Of a stretch of 64,000 nucleotides of DNA, positions 33,947-46,345 are shown in pieces. Origin of the DNA: Rhyacophila brunnea (Eukaryota; Arthropoda; Insecta; Trichoptera; Rhyacophilidae); NCBI GenBank assembly GCA_022495005.1, contig JAGYXB010001067.1, positions 682,001 to 746,000 on the forward strand. The letters are read 5' to 3'. Within the stretch, counting starts at the first letter, position 1. Every line of letters begins with the position of its first letter. Under the pieces are notes generated by a model, which was given only the letters and a program-made list of their open reading frames with translations, searched no databases and had not been told where the DNA came from. The translations under genes were made by a program, and so were the position numbers.

Positions 33947-35487
33947 GCCTGTCTTGGATTGTGTCTGTATTATATAGCTGGTTAAGTATTATTGAAATGG
34001 TGACTTCTAATTGAAGGTCGACAATCAATTTGTAATTCATACCTACAGACAGACGTCGATGGAAAATTATATTTTTTTGTAAAGTATTAAGTAAAGTAAA
34101 TGAATGAGGTAATTATTTAAATAGGTTAATATGCAATTGAAAATTATTTTTATTAAGATAATAAATAATGGAGTTTTCGCTACTGATTTAATCATTTGCA
34201 CCGTTTGTACAACAAATGTAGGTAACTATTGTTCAGTATTTGTTTTTTCCACGACACCCGATGTTATGAAAAATAAATTTAAACAAAACGAATCTTTTCA
34301 TAAGCAACACTCGATCAAGAGAAGTTAATTCTAGTTTAATAAGACCCGTCTGTCTCTAAAAGGCTATTATTAAATTTCTATTTATTTCCCAAGTGGTACA
34401 AAATCCAGTGCTTCGCACTTATTTATTTCTGTTTTGAATAGAACATTACCCGCTCTGCAAAATCAATTATTTGTTTGTGCACGTGTTAAATAATGCTAAA
34501 TGCTGAATAGTCGCTAAATAGAATCCGTGCTAAATGTTTTGCATTGAATTAGTGCCTACACAAAACAACACTTGCATAAAATTATGCACAAAGTGCATTT
34601 TAAAATACTTTGTGTAATTACAGTCCACTATTATAACATAGCAAAGAAGGTTTATTAGAAACTTCGCACAATACAAATGTATTATGGAAGCAGGATTTAT
34701 AAGACTACAATAATAGAATATTAATGCAGACTCTACAGGACCGGATAACAGTGTCGCTAACTGGCATTACAAACATAACATTATGGAAATGATAGTAACT
34801 AATTAAATCATACAAACGTAGGATTATCCAACTCAGTTTGAAAGCAAATAGTGAAGCAAGACGTGTTGACTTATTTTAACTTGGTTTGAGCTTTTGCATG
34901 CACAGTTTGATCTCGGTACGATTCTGACCTCCAAAGTAAAGTCTCCGTATGAACCAACAAAGAAATTTCTGGATTTATAATATCGTTCAGCAGATAAAAT
35001 ATTTTACCAATGAAGAGAAAATGCAGTAAGAGATCAATGAATGAAAAGTAATAGTTTAAGGGGCTCGGATTCTTCCAACTAGAAAACAGATTTTTGGAGT
35101 AAGCACAAGCCGTTGGAATCCAATAAAGCCGACTCTTACACTAGGACCACTAAGCAACTCATGGAAGCTTATCTGAATAAAAATGCAAGCATTTTGAATA
35201 TTAAATTTTGTCAGGGAAACAGAAGAATATTTCTAGGACGAGCAAGTAATAAAATAATTCTTGAAATGAGACATGCCCAAGACCCTAAAGTAGTGTCAAT
35301 TTTTCCAGGAGAACTCGGAGATGCTGGATGAGGTCTAAGTATTTTTTGTATCGTTTTGTGACTGGAAATTTTACCTGGGTATATTGTTTGTAGGTATACC
35401 CTTATTGAGCTGCTTTATAGAATGTTTTTTATTATTCAAAAAAGTTAACGTCGGTGGAGGAGTAATAACGAGGAGGGATTCATATCT
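33947..35487. other. Non-coding interval
   Basis: No gene recognised. A 72-codon ORF at 35113-35331 has no identifiable domain. Confidence 0.35.
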
Positions 35488-35700
35488 ATAGATCAAACCT
35501 TCTAGGAATGTCGCTCCGATGTTGCATAGCCCGAGACGCATGCGATTTGTTGCTAGCAGCACTATATTTTTTTAAACTAAAAAGTTGTATAAAACTAATG
35601 TGCAGAGCTCCATTCGGTAACGTGTGTTTTATGAAAAAAGATGATGACATATCGACGTATTCGACACGTTGCATCCAAGACAAGCTTTGATGTGCGAGCC
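35488..35700 (+). repeat. Dispersed repeat matching the outer part of 30.8-31.5 kb
   Basis: AAACCTTCTAGGAATGTCGC, ACGCATGCGATTTGTTG, GAGCTCCATTCGGTAACGTG and ATTCGACACGTTGCAT occur in the order seen in the 30.8-31.5 kb copy but without its two insertions. Confidence 0.7.
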
Positions 35701-35874
35701 GGCCAACTGCCAGGCGACTATTTTACAAAATAAAACGTGTTGATTGAATATATTTATTTACTAACAGAATCACCATCAATTTATTGTGTAAGACTATATT
35801 AGTCCAACTAGTTATAGTTCACCCTTTTGGCTTATTATATCAATGTTATAGTATTGCCGATATGATCTAAAGGA

Positions 35875-36290
35875 AAAATAATTACAAGATTAAAATAACT
35901 TTTTATATACAACGTTTTTACATTCTGTCGAGCCATATAAACTTGACTTGACAAGCTTAAACGATCAAAAAAAATGTACTTAACATGTCATATTGATTTC
36001 CATAGTAACGCACGAATACATTAATAATTTAGTTGCTAGGACTCCAGACCCCTAGCAACCAATAATGGTGTCGAAATAACTTTTCATACAAAACAGAATT
36101 AACTGAAAATGAATTCAATTCTACAAATGGCTAAAAGTATTAAAAAATGCATTGACATCGTGTTCTGATATATTCTAAAAGTTAAAATGTGTAGCTAGTC
36201 GCGAAGTTAGTTAACCATCGATTTCAAGATTTGTACCGGACAAAGAACCACCGGACAAATAAGAATACGAGCTAAGAAAAACGTTGTAAT
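35875..36290 (-). repeat. ~500-bp interspersed repeat, copy B (inverted)
   Basis: Reverse-complement match to copies A (28.4 kb) and C (49.1 kb): ACAGAATTAACTGAAAATGAATTCAAT, TGATATATTCTAAAAGTT and GAATACGAGCTAAGAAAAACG in mirrored order. Confidence 0.8.
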
Positions 36291-36909
36291 AAGATGATTT
36301 TTTCACCCTTCCAAATATCAAGCATTAAAAAAGTTTTTATGGCAATTTCTCTCTAATCAGATTAGCACAATATGCATTGCACTGCCTCATAAATTGGTTG
36401 GTAATTACGTCAGATATCAAATTATCGGAGTTCCGCCCCTGAGAGCACTTTAGTGAATGGGCCCTGATTGGATGCGTCTTTAATAACAAGCCACAGTAGT
36501 TGCACTGCACTTTGGTAGTAACATAAAGTACAACCCTAGCGATAAACTCAAAATGCGCTTACCCATTTGCTATACGAAATTGTTCGAAACGCAAAATGAT
36601 AACAGTGCCTTTAAAGTTATTGTAAGTTGTAAGAATATTCAAAATAAAATTTTATTGAAAATATCACACGCTGGATAAGTACGTAATATTACGTTGTCTG
36701 CACACAGTTTGTAACAAAAAACACAATAAGTACTACTTGATTTGATGTCGCCATGATTATGTACGAAACAGTGAATTTGTTTTTGTTAAAATTATTTAAA
36801 TGAACGCATGGTTTGAGGATTATTTAAAACTGACTATAAAAACAATATTTGAGTAGTTTAGTAGAAAGTATCACTAAAATCGGATAAAAATATTGAGCAA
36901 TTTATATAA

Positions 36910-37345
36910 AATAATTACATACATACTTGAACATACATAATTTTGAAAACACTTCTGAAAAAATATATTACTTATTATAACCAACAGAAAAAAATCTTTT
37001 TTTTAAAAAAATTCGACATCCAGCAGGAATTGAACCTGCAACTCTCTTTTAAAATACGAAAGCCGATCGGCAATAGTAACTCAATTTGGAAAGCGCTTCA
37101 GAGTATTAATAACCATTAGTTAAAATTGGTTGCAATTAAGTATGACGCCTATAGCATAGTGGTATATGTGCATGGGCGCGAAACCTGAGAGAAAGATGCA
37201 GGTTCGATTTCTGCTGGGTGTCGTATTTTTTTTCAATTTTTTCTTCTTCTATTGGTTAGGTATAATAGAAGTGTGTTCGGTAATTAGAATGTTACATTCT
37301 TAAATATTGTGAATTATTCGTTGGATAAAAAAATAGTTAATTAAA
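36910..37345 (+). repeat. Fold-back repeat with embedded tRNA-like sequence, copy 1
   Basis: The left arm carries CAGCAGGAATTGAACCTGC and the right arm its inverted form GCAGGTTCGATTTCTGCTGG, so each arm holds a T-arm/B-box module. On the plus strand 37142-37213 can be read as a tRNA-like unit: GACGCCT at the 5' side pairs fully (with wobbles) with GGGTGTC at the 3' side, with A box TAGCATAGTGG and B box GGTTCGATTTC. The arms extend into AT-rich sequence shared with the 47.6-kb copy, and a further tail (TTAGAATG.TACATTCTTAAA) is also shared. Confidence 0.75.
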
Positions 37346-38324
37346 ATTACATACTTTCTTCTTAAGTTAGTGTCTTTTCTTTCACGACGAATAATTTCAC
37401 GAGTTCATTGATTTACGCAAAAAAGACATTTAAAAAAATAGTCCTCAGCTGAAAAATTAGAATGAAAGTTGATGTTTGATTATAAAATATATTATTATAT
37501 TAGTATAGGTACTCGTAGCAATGATTCCATTAATATGAACATTAAAGTACATAAAAAGATGTCTTTGCTGGGTAGTTAAAAGAATATTCAATTATTATTA
37601 TGATTGTTATAAAATTATACGGATATGATGAAAGTTCAACCAACTGCACCACAATTTGAGGCGTATAGAAATTTAGACCCACAATGTGGTCATTAATGTT
37701 TTCGAGTAAATGCTTCAAGTTCGGATAGAATTTACGCGTATGATAATAGCAATAGCGCAAAGCATAATTTTACTTAACCTTCGAAAGGGGTGTTTTCTTT
37801 CAATCTACCCCATAGTGAAGAAGTGGAAGACAGACACTTCTAAATTCGATTAGGAGAAGACGGGTCTCCCCGAGCGTGTTCCTTCGCTGGATGTCCTGGC
37901 TATGGGGATGGGGGTGCATCGCATGGTCAGGGCAGGAAATGCACAATCAATTATTTTCGAACCAAATTGATGAAAGCAATCCGGTAAAAATATATTACTA
38001 CTTTGCAAGTTCAAGTGAACGTTGTTGGTTATTGGGTTAAGAACTTCGATATCATAGAAAAATGTCATATATATAATTAGGAGAAATAAACATTATCAAA
38101 ATTTATTGGGACTGGATATATTAATTATAATATATAGGTCCGTTTGACTTAATGATATTGTAAGGCATGTCAAATGTATCGATCACATTATCTACCATTG
38201 GTATTACCGACGAGAAAATCAGTTGTAATACTTATATGATTTAAAAAAAGAAGCATTCCTACTTTTATTTCTTCAGTCGTTTTGAAGTCAACTATGAGGA
38301 AACTCACGTCGTCGTATCACTAGA
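37346..38324. other. AT-rich non-coding interval
   Basis: Nothing recognised. Confidence 0.4.
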
Positions 38325-38445
38325 TTTGAATGTCATCACGCGCGAGCTAACACAGGAGTGATAGAGAGAGAATATGTGAATCATCACGCTTTAAACTGAC
38401 GCATAGTTTCATTTTACCGTCGTGCAGTAGACTCTTTACACAGTA
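38325..38445 (+). repeat. Dispersed repeat, copy 2
   Basis: Diverged match to 8985-9080. Confidence 0.45.
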
Positions 38446-38637
38446 TGAGAACAGTTTGACGGCGATTATGCGTGACAAAAAAATTATATAATTTCGTGCT
38501 TTTTTTATTAATAAATGTGTCTATAAAATATCTATAGAGTGTCTGTATGGTTTAATATATAAATTAATAATTTTTGACTATTGTATACTATGACTTGGAT
38601 TAATTTAATTTTAAAAACTAACAAACACTATCTACAC

Positions 38638-39630
38638 CAGGGGAGGGCAAACTTTTTGGATGGAGGGCCAAATTCAAGAATTCAAAATGAGCGGCGGGCC
38701 GCAAGTAAAATACCATTTTTAGATATACACTATTTATTATCACGAAAAATAAACATTACAAAAAATTAATGAGAAGAATGAAAGTGTTGTACATTTTTTC
38801 AAATTCAGGTGTTAATTTTGTGGTTGATATTTTCAAAACTGCTTGTAAATGGGCATCGGAGATATTTGATCGTAAAGAATTTTTATTGAGGTTCATGATC
38901 GAAAATGTTTGTTCTCATATATAGGTTGATCCAAAAACAACGAACATTTGTCTTGCATAATCTTTAAGTTGCTCGAATTTGTCTGAATTAAGGGCATTGT
39001 AAAATTTGGATATATCTTCACGACGATGCAATTCTCTTAAATCAGTGTCACACTGCAGACCAATAATCTCAAGTTGTAGCTCTGTCAGTACACTATCAAT
39101 ATCTATTGAAAATGGATCGCGTACTGTTGCTAAACTTGTCTCAATTTTTCGGAAGTCACCAAATCTTTGTAAAAAATCGTCATTCAGAGCTTTAATAATT
39201 TTACCATATTCTTCAAATTTATATTCTGGTATATTCAGCAACTTCAAAGTTGGAAAGTGGTCCACGTTCTTATTCGATATTTGTCGAAGGAACAACTTGA
39301 GTTTTAATTGAAATCCATTCAAACTCTTCACCATATCGTGGGCATATATTTTTTTTCCTTGCAACGCAGAGTTAAAAGTATTTAAATGTGTCACGATATT
39401 CAACATAGAAAATAGTGGTTTCATAGTTTCATAGAGACGCAAGGAAGACGTACTGAGATAATACATTAACGAAACAACAAATTCTTCAAATTTTAATCTA
39501 TTGTCAATATTTTTTAAAAAAAATATAAAAAAAGTTATTCGTAATCAGAAGTACAATTAATGATGGCGGGCCGCAAAAAATTACCCGGCGGGCCACATGC
39601 GGCCCGCGGGCCGCAGTTTGCCCTCCCCTG
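38638..39630 (-). mobile_element. hAT element with partial transposase
   Basis: Ends CAGGGGAGGGCAAACTTTTTGG and GCAGTTTGCCCTCCCCTG, flanked by exact 8-bp duplications ATCTACAC (38630-38637 and 39631-39638). The 993-bp body keeps the 3' third of a transposase gene on the minus strand and subterminal GGCGGGCCGC motifs. It is the longer relative of 17740-18343. An internal deletion has removed the N-terminal and catalytic part of the gene. Confidence 0.94.
38780..39466 (-). pseudogene. C-terminal fragment of hAT transposase
   Basis: A hAT-superfamily transposase fragment of the type related to the domesticated vertebrate protein GTF2IRD2 and ZBED-like proteins. From the ATG at 39466 it opens 183 codons with LQGKKIYAHDMV, FRKIE/DPFSIDID, LQLEIIGLQCDTDLRELH and ends FGSTYI. 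The next codon is TGA, but the same frame continues beyond it with EQTFSIMNLNKN and LTPEFEKM, the conserved C-terminal hAT dimerisation region. The family's usual Cys after STYI is thus TGA, a one-base change. The BED finger and first catalytic residues are missing. Not functional. Confidence 0.85.
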
Positions 39631-39663
39631 ATCTACACTACACAATATCTGGTACACATTGTA

Positions 39664-39745
39664 GTCTTAATTCAATGAAAACAAATACGTCTGACTCACA
39701 AAGTGTAGTGTGAACTATTTATGTCAGATCTTAATAGCCTACCTC
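39664..39745 (-). repeat. Dispersed repeat next to the hAT element
   Basis: Its reverse complement matches 62478-62547: CTATTAAGATC.GACATAAATAGT.CACACTA, GTCAG(A/T)C.TACGTATTTGTTTTCATTG-like order. Confidence 0.65.
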
Positions 39746-40513
39746 CACTCTTCGATACTGTGCTATACGAGAGGTGAAAAATCAATATTCAACCTGAAAA
39801 AATGAACACAATTTATGTTTGTTAAAACTAATTTATAAAATAAAATAGGTATTCACAATACAATTTACAATCGTGCATTAAACTTTAAAGTCGATTTGCT
39901 CGACATTCGTTAAATACTCATCCTTCAACAATGTTTTCCATTAAATACATATTTTGTGTTTCATAATAATATAACGTATTGTCTTGAAAATAATACTACA
40001 TCTTAAAGGTACCTTCCCAGGTTATAGGTGCAAGCTATATGGGCGAACGAAGCCCTTTGCAGTCCCTGACAACTGATTCAATACTTGCATTATTCGTCAG
40101 GCGCGGAAAATGGGATTGGTTACGGAAAAGGACTCTCGGATAATTGAAATCTTCTAAGGCTTTATCCTGAGATTAAGGGAAATCTTTTCTCCCAGGGTTG
40201 TATAAGCTCGGACGAGGTGTGCGCATTAATGCATGAAGGGGGAGTAACAAAGGCAGCAAAATTATCAGGAGAATTTATAAAAATTTGCATGTTTTGATTG
40301 ATAAAGAATCGCGAGTAAAATAAAATACCAATTTTTTATTATATATAAGGAAATAAAATCATTTAATTGAATCTAGTCGAAAAATAAAATGTTTAGACAG
40401 TAAGGTAAAATAAATGCACATCAGAAAAACTTTTTGAAAAACATCTTCCATAAGACAAACAATAATGTTGCTATAGTACCAGTGAACTTATGCGTGAGAA
40501 ACATGGATCCTTA
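39746..40513. other. AT-rich non-coding interval
   Basis: Nothing recognised. Confidence 0.4.
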
Positions 40514-40884
40514 TTAAGACGATACTTCAGTGAAACGGCAAATAATTTTCAACTATAGGTGCGACAAAATTTTGGACTCGCTGGCAATCGGAGATGAACG
40601 TCGAGCTGTGAACATCTCAATTTGTTTCATGATGGCAACAGGGGTATTAATTCTTAAATCGTGTAAAGATGAATAAAAAACTTCACCCATTTACTAGAAA
40701 AAGAAAATATGTCAATGAATATATTCTTATTGTTACTAATAGAACAATAAACAGAACATAAAATGGACGCATGTTGGATTTATATGACAAATTATATTTC
40801 GTTCGGCACGCGTCATTTGCACAATACGCGCATCGCCTAGCCACGATCTTTTTAGACCATGCCTCAACTGAGGTATAGCCTTCA
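40514..40884. mobile_element. TTAA-type MITE (piggyBac-like), copy 2
   Basis: Collinear with 27901-28272 over its full length. The left end is TTAAGACGATACTTCAG; the right end is CTGAGGTATAGCCTTCA, where the final TTAA has mutated. The interior is ~85% alike, with blocks GGCAAATAATTTTCAA and GTCAATGAATATATTC. Confidence 0.75.
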
Positions 40885-40894
40885 TGTAAAAGAA

Positions 40895-41220
40895 ATCAAA
40901 AAAATACGATTAGCACAACGTGGCATGAAAGGGTGCATAGTAGACATAACGCGAAAATACCACAGAATATATGAATAGATAAGACAGGTAGTGATACTGG
41001 TCGCTAAGCAGATGAAATAGCTGAACATATCGCTCTAAAAGAGGACAATCGCTGGACAAAATGCCTGCATTACAGTAGGGACGCTTGTTTGGTAAATGAA
41101 CTCAAAGTTCAGTGGATATACGGAAATATATGGAATCAAAGAAACACAGACTGATAAGAGTTGAAGGAGCCAGGGGAGGTCTTCTTCCAGCAGTGGATCG
41201 ACTCCGGCTGATGATGATAA
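40895..41220 (+). mobile_element. RTE-like LINE 3' fragment
   Basis: Broken-frame remains of a LINE ORF end: QRGMKGCIV, DNRWTK, then GEVFFQQWIDSG followed by a TGATGATGATAA tail. The same tail type (GG..GA.GTCTTC.TCCAGCAGTGGAT) is at 58.7, 62.8 and in weaker form 45.4 kb. Confidence 0.7.
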
Positions 41221-41224
41221 CTTT

Positions 41225-41924
41225 TCTTAAATTAACGCTACATGAATGAAAGTTGTAATAATTACTTGTCAAAGCTGCAGAATGTTGGTGATAATTGCGA
41301 AGAAGCATGTAGATTGGCAAGTAAACGTGAACCATGGTAACCATATGCTCCACCGAAGAAGTGTATACATTAACTTGATTTAAATATTATCTCGGTAAAT
41401 AAAATTAAAATAATTTCAAAGCTTAAAGCTTCGGTATAGGCGAAATGTGCAAGTTTCCTTGTCGGATAAGCTGTGACTTTGCGAAGTTTATAATATTATC
41501 ATAAACTTCGTACAGTTTTGAATTGTATTGTCGCAGAAAATGTGGAATGCATACAAGTCGAGAGATCAGACTGAAAATGGATGGAGGAATTCTGTTGCTC
41601 GAAAATAAAAAGAAATCGCTGCAAAACACAACTAAACCGTTTTCTCAGAACCTTTCCTCGGCAGTTTAAACTTTGCGACACGGCGAATTCATGAGAAATA
41701 CATTCTCGGAACAGCAAAGTATACATACGTACCTATCAGGAAATACAAGACACATTTTTAAGATAACTTAACTATGAGATACAAAAAAAAAATGCACACA
41801 GAACAGACATAACTTTACTATTAAAATGTTGTACGCACATATAATAATTGACAATCTAGTAAATAACGTCATAATTAATTATATCTACTCGTATATAAAA
41901 AGTAGTGTTCAACCGATGTGTGCT
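41225..41924. other. Non-coding interval
   Basis: Nothing recognised. Confidence 0.35.
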
Positions 41925-42125
41925 ACCAACACTCACGTATGCATGTGAAAATGGACTCTTAGTGTAAGAGAAATCCAAACATTACGAGTATCGCAACGTA
42001 GCATGGAAAAGTGCGTGTTGGGCATAAAGCGTAAAGATCACAAAAGAAATCTATGGATAAGGAAGCAGGCTACAGTACTGGATGTGATAGATGTCGCTAA
42101 GCATATGATATGGAAATACTATTTT
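41925..42125 (+). mobile_element. RTE-like LINE C-terminal fragment
   Basis: LPTLTYACENGLLV, then a frame with YRNVAWKS.CWA and WKY, matches the common LPTLTYG.ETWTL...RSMER..LG pattern of LINE reverse transcriptase C-termini. Stops and frame changes throughout. Confidence 0.65.
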
Positions 42126-44115
42126 GAATAGACTGTTGAGCTAATATAGCGTCATCTTCCGTTACCAACTTCGTCCACAGTCCACACAGTAGAAACACCT
42201 TCACTTATATTGCTTGTCCGAAATTTAATGAATGAATTGAGCAAATTATTTATATGCATACATTACTTTATAAATTATAAATTCAAGATGTAAAAATAAA
42301 ACTTTTAATCTAAGGACTATACCCTATTTTAAGATTATGTAAAACAACGTCCACCTAAATTTGTCCTCACGCAAGTGGAATATATTATCAATTCCGGTTG
42401 GAGGCCAATTCCAATCAGGTCACTACTAAAAACATTAATCTTTTAAATATGTGCCTATATAATATATAAGTATCTACTAATACGGTGGTAAAGACTGTAT
42501 TAAAAGATTATTATTGAATATACATAGGTATAACTTGACATATTATATGAGGACATTAAATTATGTATGTACTAGAATATAATATATATTTTTTTAATAT
42601 ACTTACTCAATATGTATATGGCAGACAGCAGGAATGAGCTAAAATATATGTAAGATTTGAGCGATGTGGAGGCATTCCTCCAGGTTAAAATGAACCTATC
42701 CAGGTTGATGAGAAAATAATTGCACAAATAGTACAGATTTGATGATCAGCTGTAAAAAAAACTGTCATCTCAATCGCGCCCTTCGCAAATTGATATTCAA
42801 AATGTGATTACTGTGGGGATTCCCCGTATAGTCTTTGAAAAAGTATTCTATAACAAAAAAATGTATTTGTAATGTTTAATACGTAAATTAAATTTCTTTG
42901 TTTGAATATAAGCTTTGTGACCGCGTGGCAAATACAATTACCTAACTAGTACTCCTAAACATAAACTCCCACTAGACCTTCTGTCACCCTCAACAAAGAT
43001 AACCTGAAGCCTCTAAGTTACAATAGGTAGGTACGTATGTAATATAATTGAAATAAAAATCTTCCCAAAAAAAAAACTCTCGGGTTTCCTCGAACGTTCC
43101 CCCTTCCAAAAATAAAAAAACGTACATAACCGCTGTGTTTGCATAAATGGAAATATATAAATGTCTGACGGAAATTGAAAAAAAAGTAAATGAAATACGT
43201 AAACGAGAATAGATGTGCATAATAACCCATTTGCAAGTCCATATCGTGAACGTACGGAAAGAAGATTCGCCGTAATTGAAATGGACGTGAGCTACCCCAT
43301 CTCATCCCATTAGGGGCCAGAAAGACAAACAGCGGTATACTAAATAGTAATTGGTCAACCTATCTAGTTATGGTGGGGCCTTGTATATTTGCGCAGACGG
43401 ACCGTTTCGTAGGTTTGATGGTGCTTTTTATAGGGGGCGCGATTTTCTGGCAGGGCTGCCATCCGGGATCCCGACCAATTAAGGGGTGTAAAATTAGCTG
43501 ATATAATAATAAAAAAACGGAATTGTATATTTATTCTTACAATAGTCTGCGCTTCATATTCGTTTTATTTATTAATAAATTACAAGATAAAACAAAAATA
43601 TAACAATTTATATCTATAATAATTTTATATATGAAGTTGAATTGATGGGTCATCACTTGGCGTTCACAACAAATATGAACTTATTTATATACATTATGAA
43701 AACCGTTTTCCTATGCCAATGTCTGACTGCAACCAGCTGTCATATCACATCTTTTCTGAATGAGGATCGGTTACTCAAATACTCTCTCAAGAACTTTACA
43801 ATTCTAGCGACGTCTTCTGTCTTTCCCGATGACGCCAGGTCACATTATGCAGTCAGGGTCGCTCAAATTTGCGGCATTGTATCGTTGTGTACTATGTCTT
43901 CCTAAATGTTACATTCATCGTGGACTTGCGATTCGTTCCCTACCTGCCTACCGACCTGATTTAGACAATTTGGCGAAGGTAGAATGGATATATTACATTA
44001 CGTAGTTATTCATGGTTTAATCTACAAACAAAACAGGTGTTGTGTGTGAATAATTTTAAATATGGTGAATACCATGTCCAAGTACGCATATAAACTTTTA
44101 CAACTTCACAGGTTC
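42126..44115. other. Non-coding interval
   Basis: No gene recognised. CAGGGCTGCCATCCGGGATCC at 43450-43472 resembles a hAT-type end without partner. An 87-codon ORF at 43642-43905 has no identifiable domain. Confidence 0.35.
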
Positions 44116-44155
44116 AGACTATCACGAAGAAAATAAGACTATCACGAAGAAAATA
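44116..44155. repeat. 20-bp perfect tandem duplication
   Basis: AGACTATCACGAAGAAAATA occurs twice without a mismatch, just upstream of a 69-codon ORF (44175-44384) of unknown nature with a hydrophobic N-terminus. Confidence 0.9.
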
Positions 44156-44983
44156 ATATATCGATTATAAGAATATGTATCAAGTAACTGTGTTTTTATT
44201 GACATTCGTTCGGGTTTTATTGCGGTCTATTTTATTATTTACCCAAAGAGGACTGACTGACAGCGTGGAAAACGAGTTCGCTAGAATATTTAGAAGGGAA
44301 AACGAGCGGAATGTTTCCCAGCCAGAGCCAGTCCCATGTACCGAAAACGGAAAATCCTCAATAGACAATGACAACTATACATAATAAGTTGAACCAGAAA
44401 CAGTATGACTGAGTTTACAAGGGTGAAATAAAAGCATGGAACACATGTTTTTAAGCAAGGCAAGACTACTATAATGTAATTTCAATGATAAACTAAAAGC
44501 TGAGCAAAAGTCTATGGCTTTTGCTGACACGATGAAGAAGATTATGATCGCGATTATCCAGCTATAATATCTATTAGCTCAATAATACATTTATAAAGTT
44601 TAAATTGTGAAATCTAAAAACATTACGGAATTTAAAAGTTACACCGGTATTATTTCCGGGATTAAAACCCCTAACAACAATATCACTGTAGGTACAATAA
44701 GACGGTTACTCCACTTTACTGCTTAGGCATCAGTAAAACCCAGATTTAGTAAATTGTATGGCACTGTAAAAACTTAAGACTGCCAATAAATTAACGGTAA
44801 TCACCAATACCTACTGCGAAACCCTTTCCAATTAATCAATTTAATTATGACTTAGCAAAATAATGAACATTATTACGAAGATCGTAAAAACTTAGGTGAT
44901 TGCGTAGAAAGTTTGCAAGGGATTTAAAAGAATGTGATTATAAGGAATTACGTACCTACGCTTGTAACATTTATAAAAATAAA

Positions 44984-45062
44984 GATTGGTTGCGCTTTTT
45001 GTAGTGGACTGTTATTTGAAGATGCTTGTGGATTACGGATCTAAAGGCGGGGGGGGGGGGTA
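44984..45062 (+). repeat. Repeat ending in an oligo-G run, copy 1
   Basis: TTGGTTGCGCTTTTTG.AGTGGACTGT, ATTTGAAGATGCTTG and TGGATTACGGATCTA precede a run of about 12 G. The same order, reverse-complemented, is at 63695-63775 with a run of 13 C. Confidence 0.8.
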
Positions 45063-45369
45063 TAAACAGGATGCGTGAATGTTGAGAGGGCTGGCGCGCA
45101 ATGTAGCTGGTTCGGTGTCCACGCACTTACGCACTGCGTAAACGGACGGTCCGGAATGTAACTCTCACGGTTTTGGGATAAATGATGATGACAAGTTCAG
45201 GACGGATGATAGACGCGACGTTCGCTCAAACCGTATCAGATTTAGAGCAACGAAGGTCAAACAGATGCGTTTTGGATGAGTCACTCTGCAGTTAACAATG
45301 GCTAAGCTTTAACAAGCCTAGGCGCGACAATAATTAACAATAAATATGAGTAGCACAACGTAAAAATGC

Positions 45370-45495
45370 TGGATCGACGAATTCATAAATGTCTGGATGT
45401 ATGTGGCAGCAAATAACACGGATGTAAAATATAAGAGAGTTAATTGAGGCCTTCATAGATCAGTGTATCGACCATTGCTGATGATGATAATATGA
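45370..45495 (+). mobile_element. LINE 3' tail fragment
   Basis: Degenerate copy of the tail seen at 41.1 and 58.7 kb: TGTGGCAGCAAATAACACGG, GAGGCCTTCATAGATCAGTG, then GATGATGATAATATGA. Confidence 0.55.
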
Positions 45496-45944
45496 TAGTT
45501 GTACATACATTTTGGCATACAGTTAGTACAAGTTCCAATAAGTACCAAGAGTGAGAGCAATGTACGAGAGGTCCGAAGAAATAAAATCGAACGATAATGA
45601 TTAGAAAGGGGGGAGGGAGGATAAGTGGTGTATGTTGGCTAGGCAGTATGATCAACACATCCCCAATCATGGACAATAAATGAGGGTCAGAGGGAGGGTT
45701 GTTAGCAGGATATCAGAGATTGCAAAGTTGTACGACGTATGAACGTATTAGAGAAAGCTTCACGAGTTAAATAAATATAAGAATATTATGTTTCATTAAA
45801 GAGATTGCATTAAGCATGTAACTAAGTGTTTCTTAATATTGAATAATAATAATTCTTGAATAATTATCGTATTTCACAGATCATATATATAATAATTATT
45901 ATTATGTTATTATGTATAGGCATATGATCGAGGAATTTCAATTG

Positions 45945-46345
45945 ATATGAAAGTGATGCTTATGTACAAAAATTGAAGTATGAGTCATGGACCATGAGAG
46001 CAAGGGAGCGGATAACAATCGATGCCTTCGAAATGTTGTGTATTTCTAGGATAGAGTACAAGATGAATCAGTCAATCATCTGGAGACTACAGATAAAGGA
46101 ATGGCTCTCGACAATATGGCCGAGACGCACTCTGCAGTTTATTGGACATATTATTCGGCGCGGACCGGATAATCAATCTGGAGAGATTGGTGGTTTTGGG
46201 TGGCCTCCAGGCAAGGCGAAACAGAGAAAGAGAGCTGAAGCGAAGTGACGGAGCTGGGAGCAGCCTTCACTCTGCCCTGACAGAAGCAGCGGGCAGTGAG
46301 CAGTGGAAATCCTAGGTCGCCGAGAAGTAACGACAGAGAAGATTT
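45945..46345 (+). mobile_element. RTE-like LINE C-terminal fragment, second family
   Basis: A 91-codon frame (45973-46248) reads YESWTMRARERITIDAFEML, then RIEYKMNQSI, QIKEWLSTI, RRTLQFIGHIIRR, the pattern of E.WTL...RRIDAFEMWC.RR...ERLST...FFGHI.RR in insect LINE C-termini. A shifted frame after 46250 continues with LHSALTEAAGSEQW. A different subfamily from 27.2/55.1 kb. Confidence 0.78.

Noticed and set aside
44175..44384. 69-codon ORF with a hydrophobic N-terminus like a signal peptide
   Set aside because: Antisense frame of nearly the same length, no family match, no supporting splice or promoter signal.
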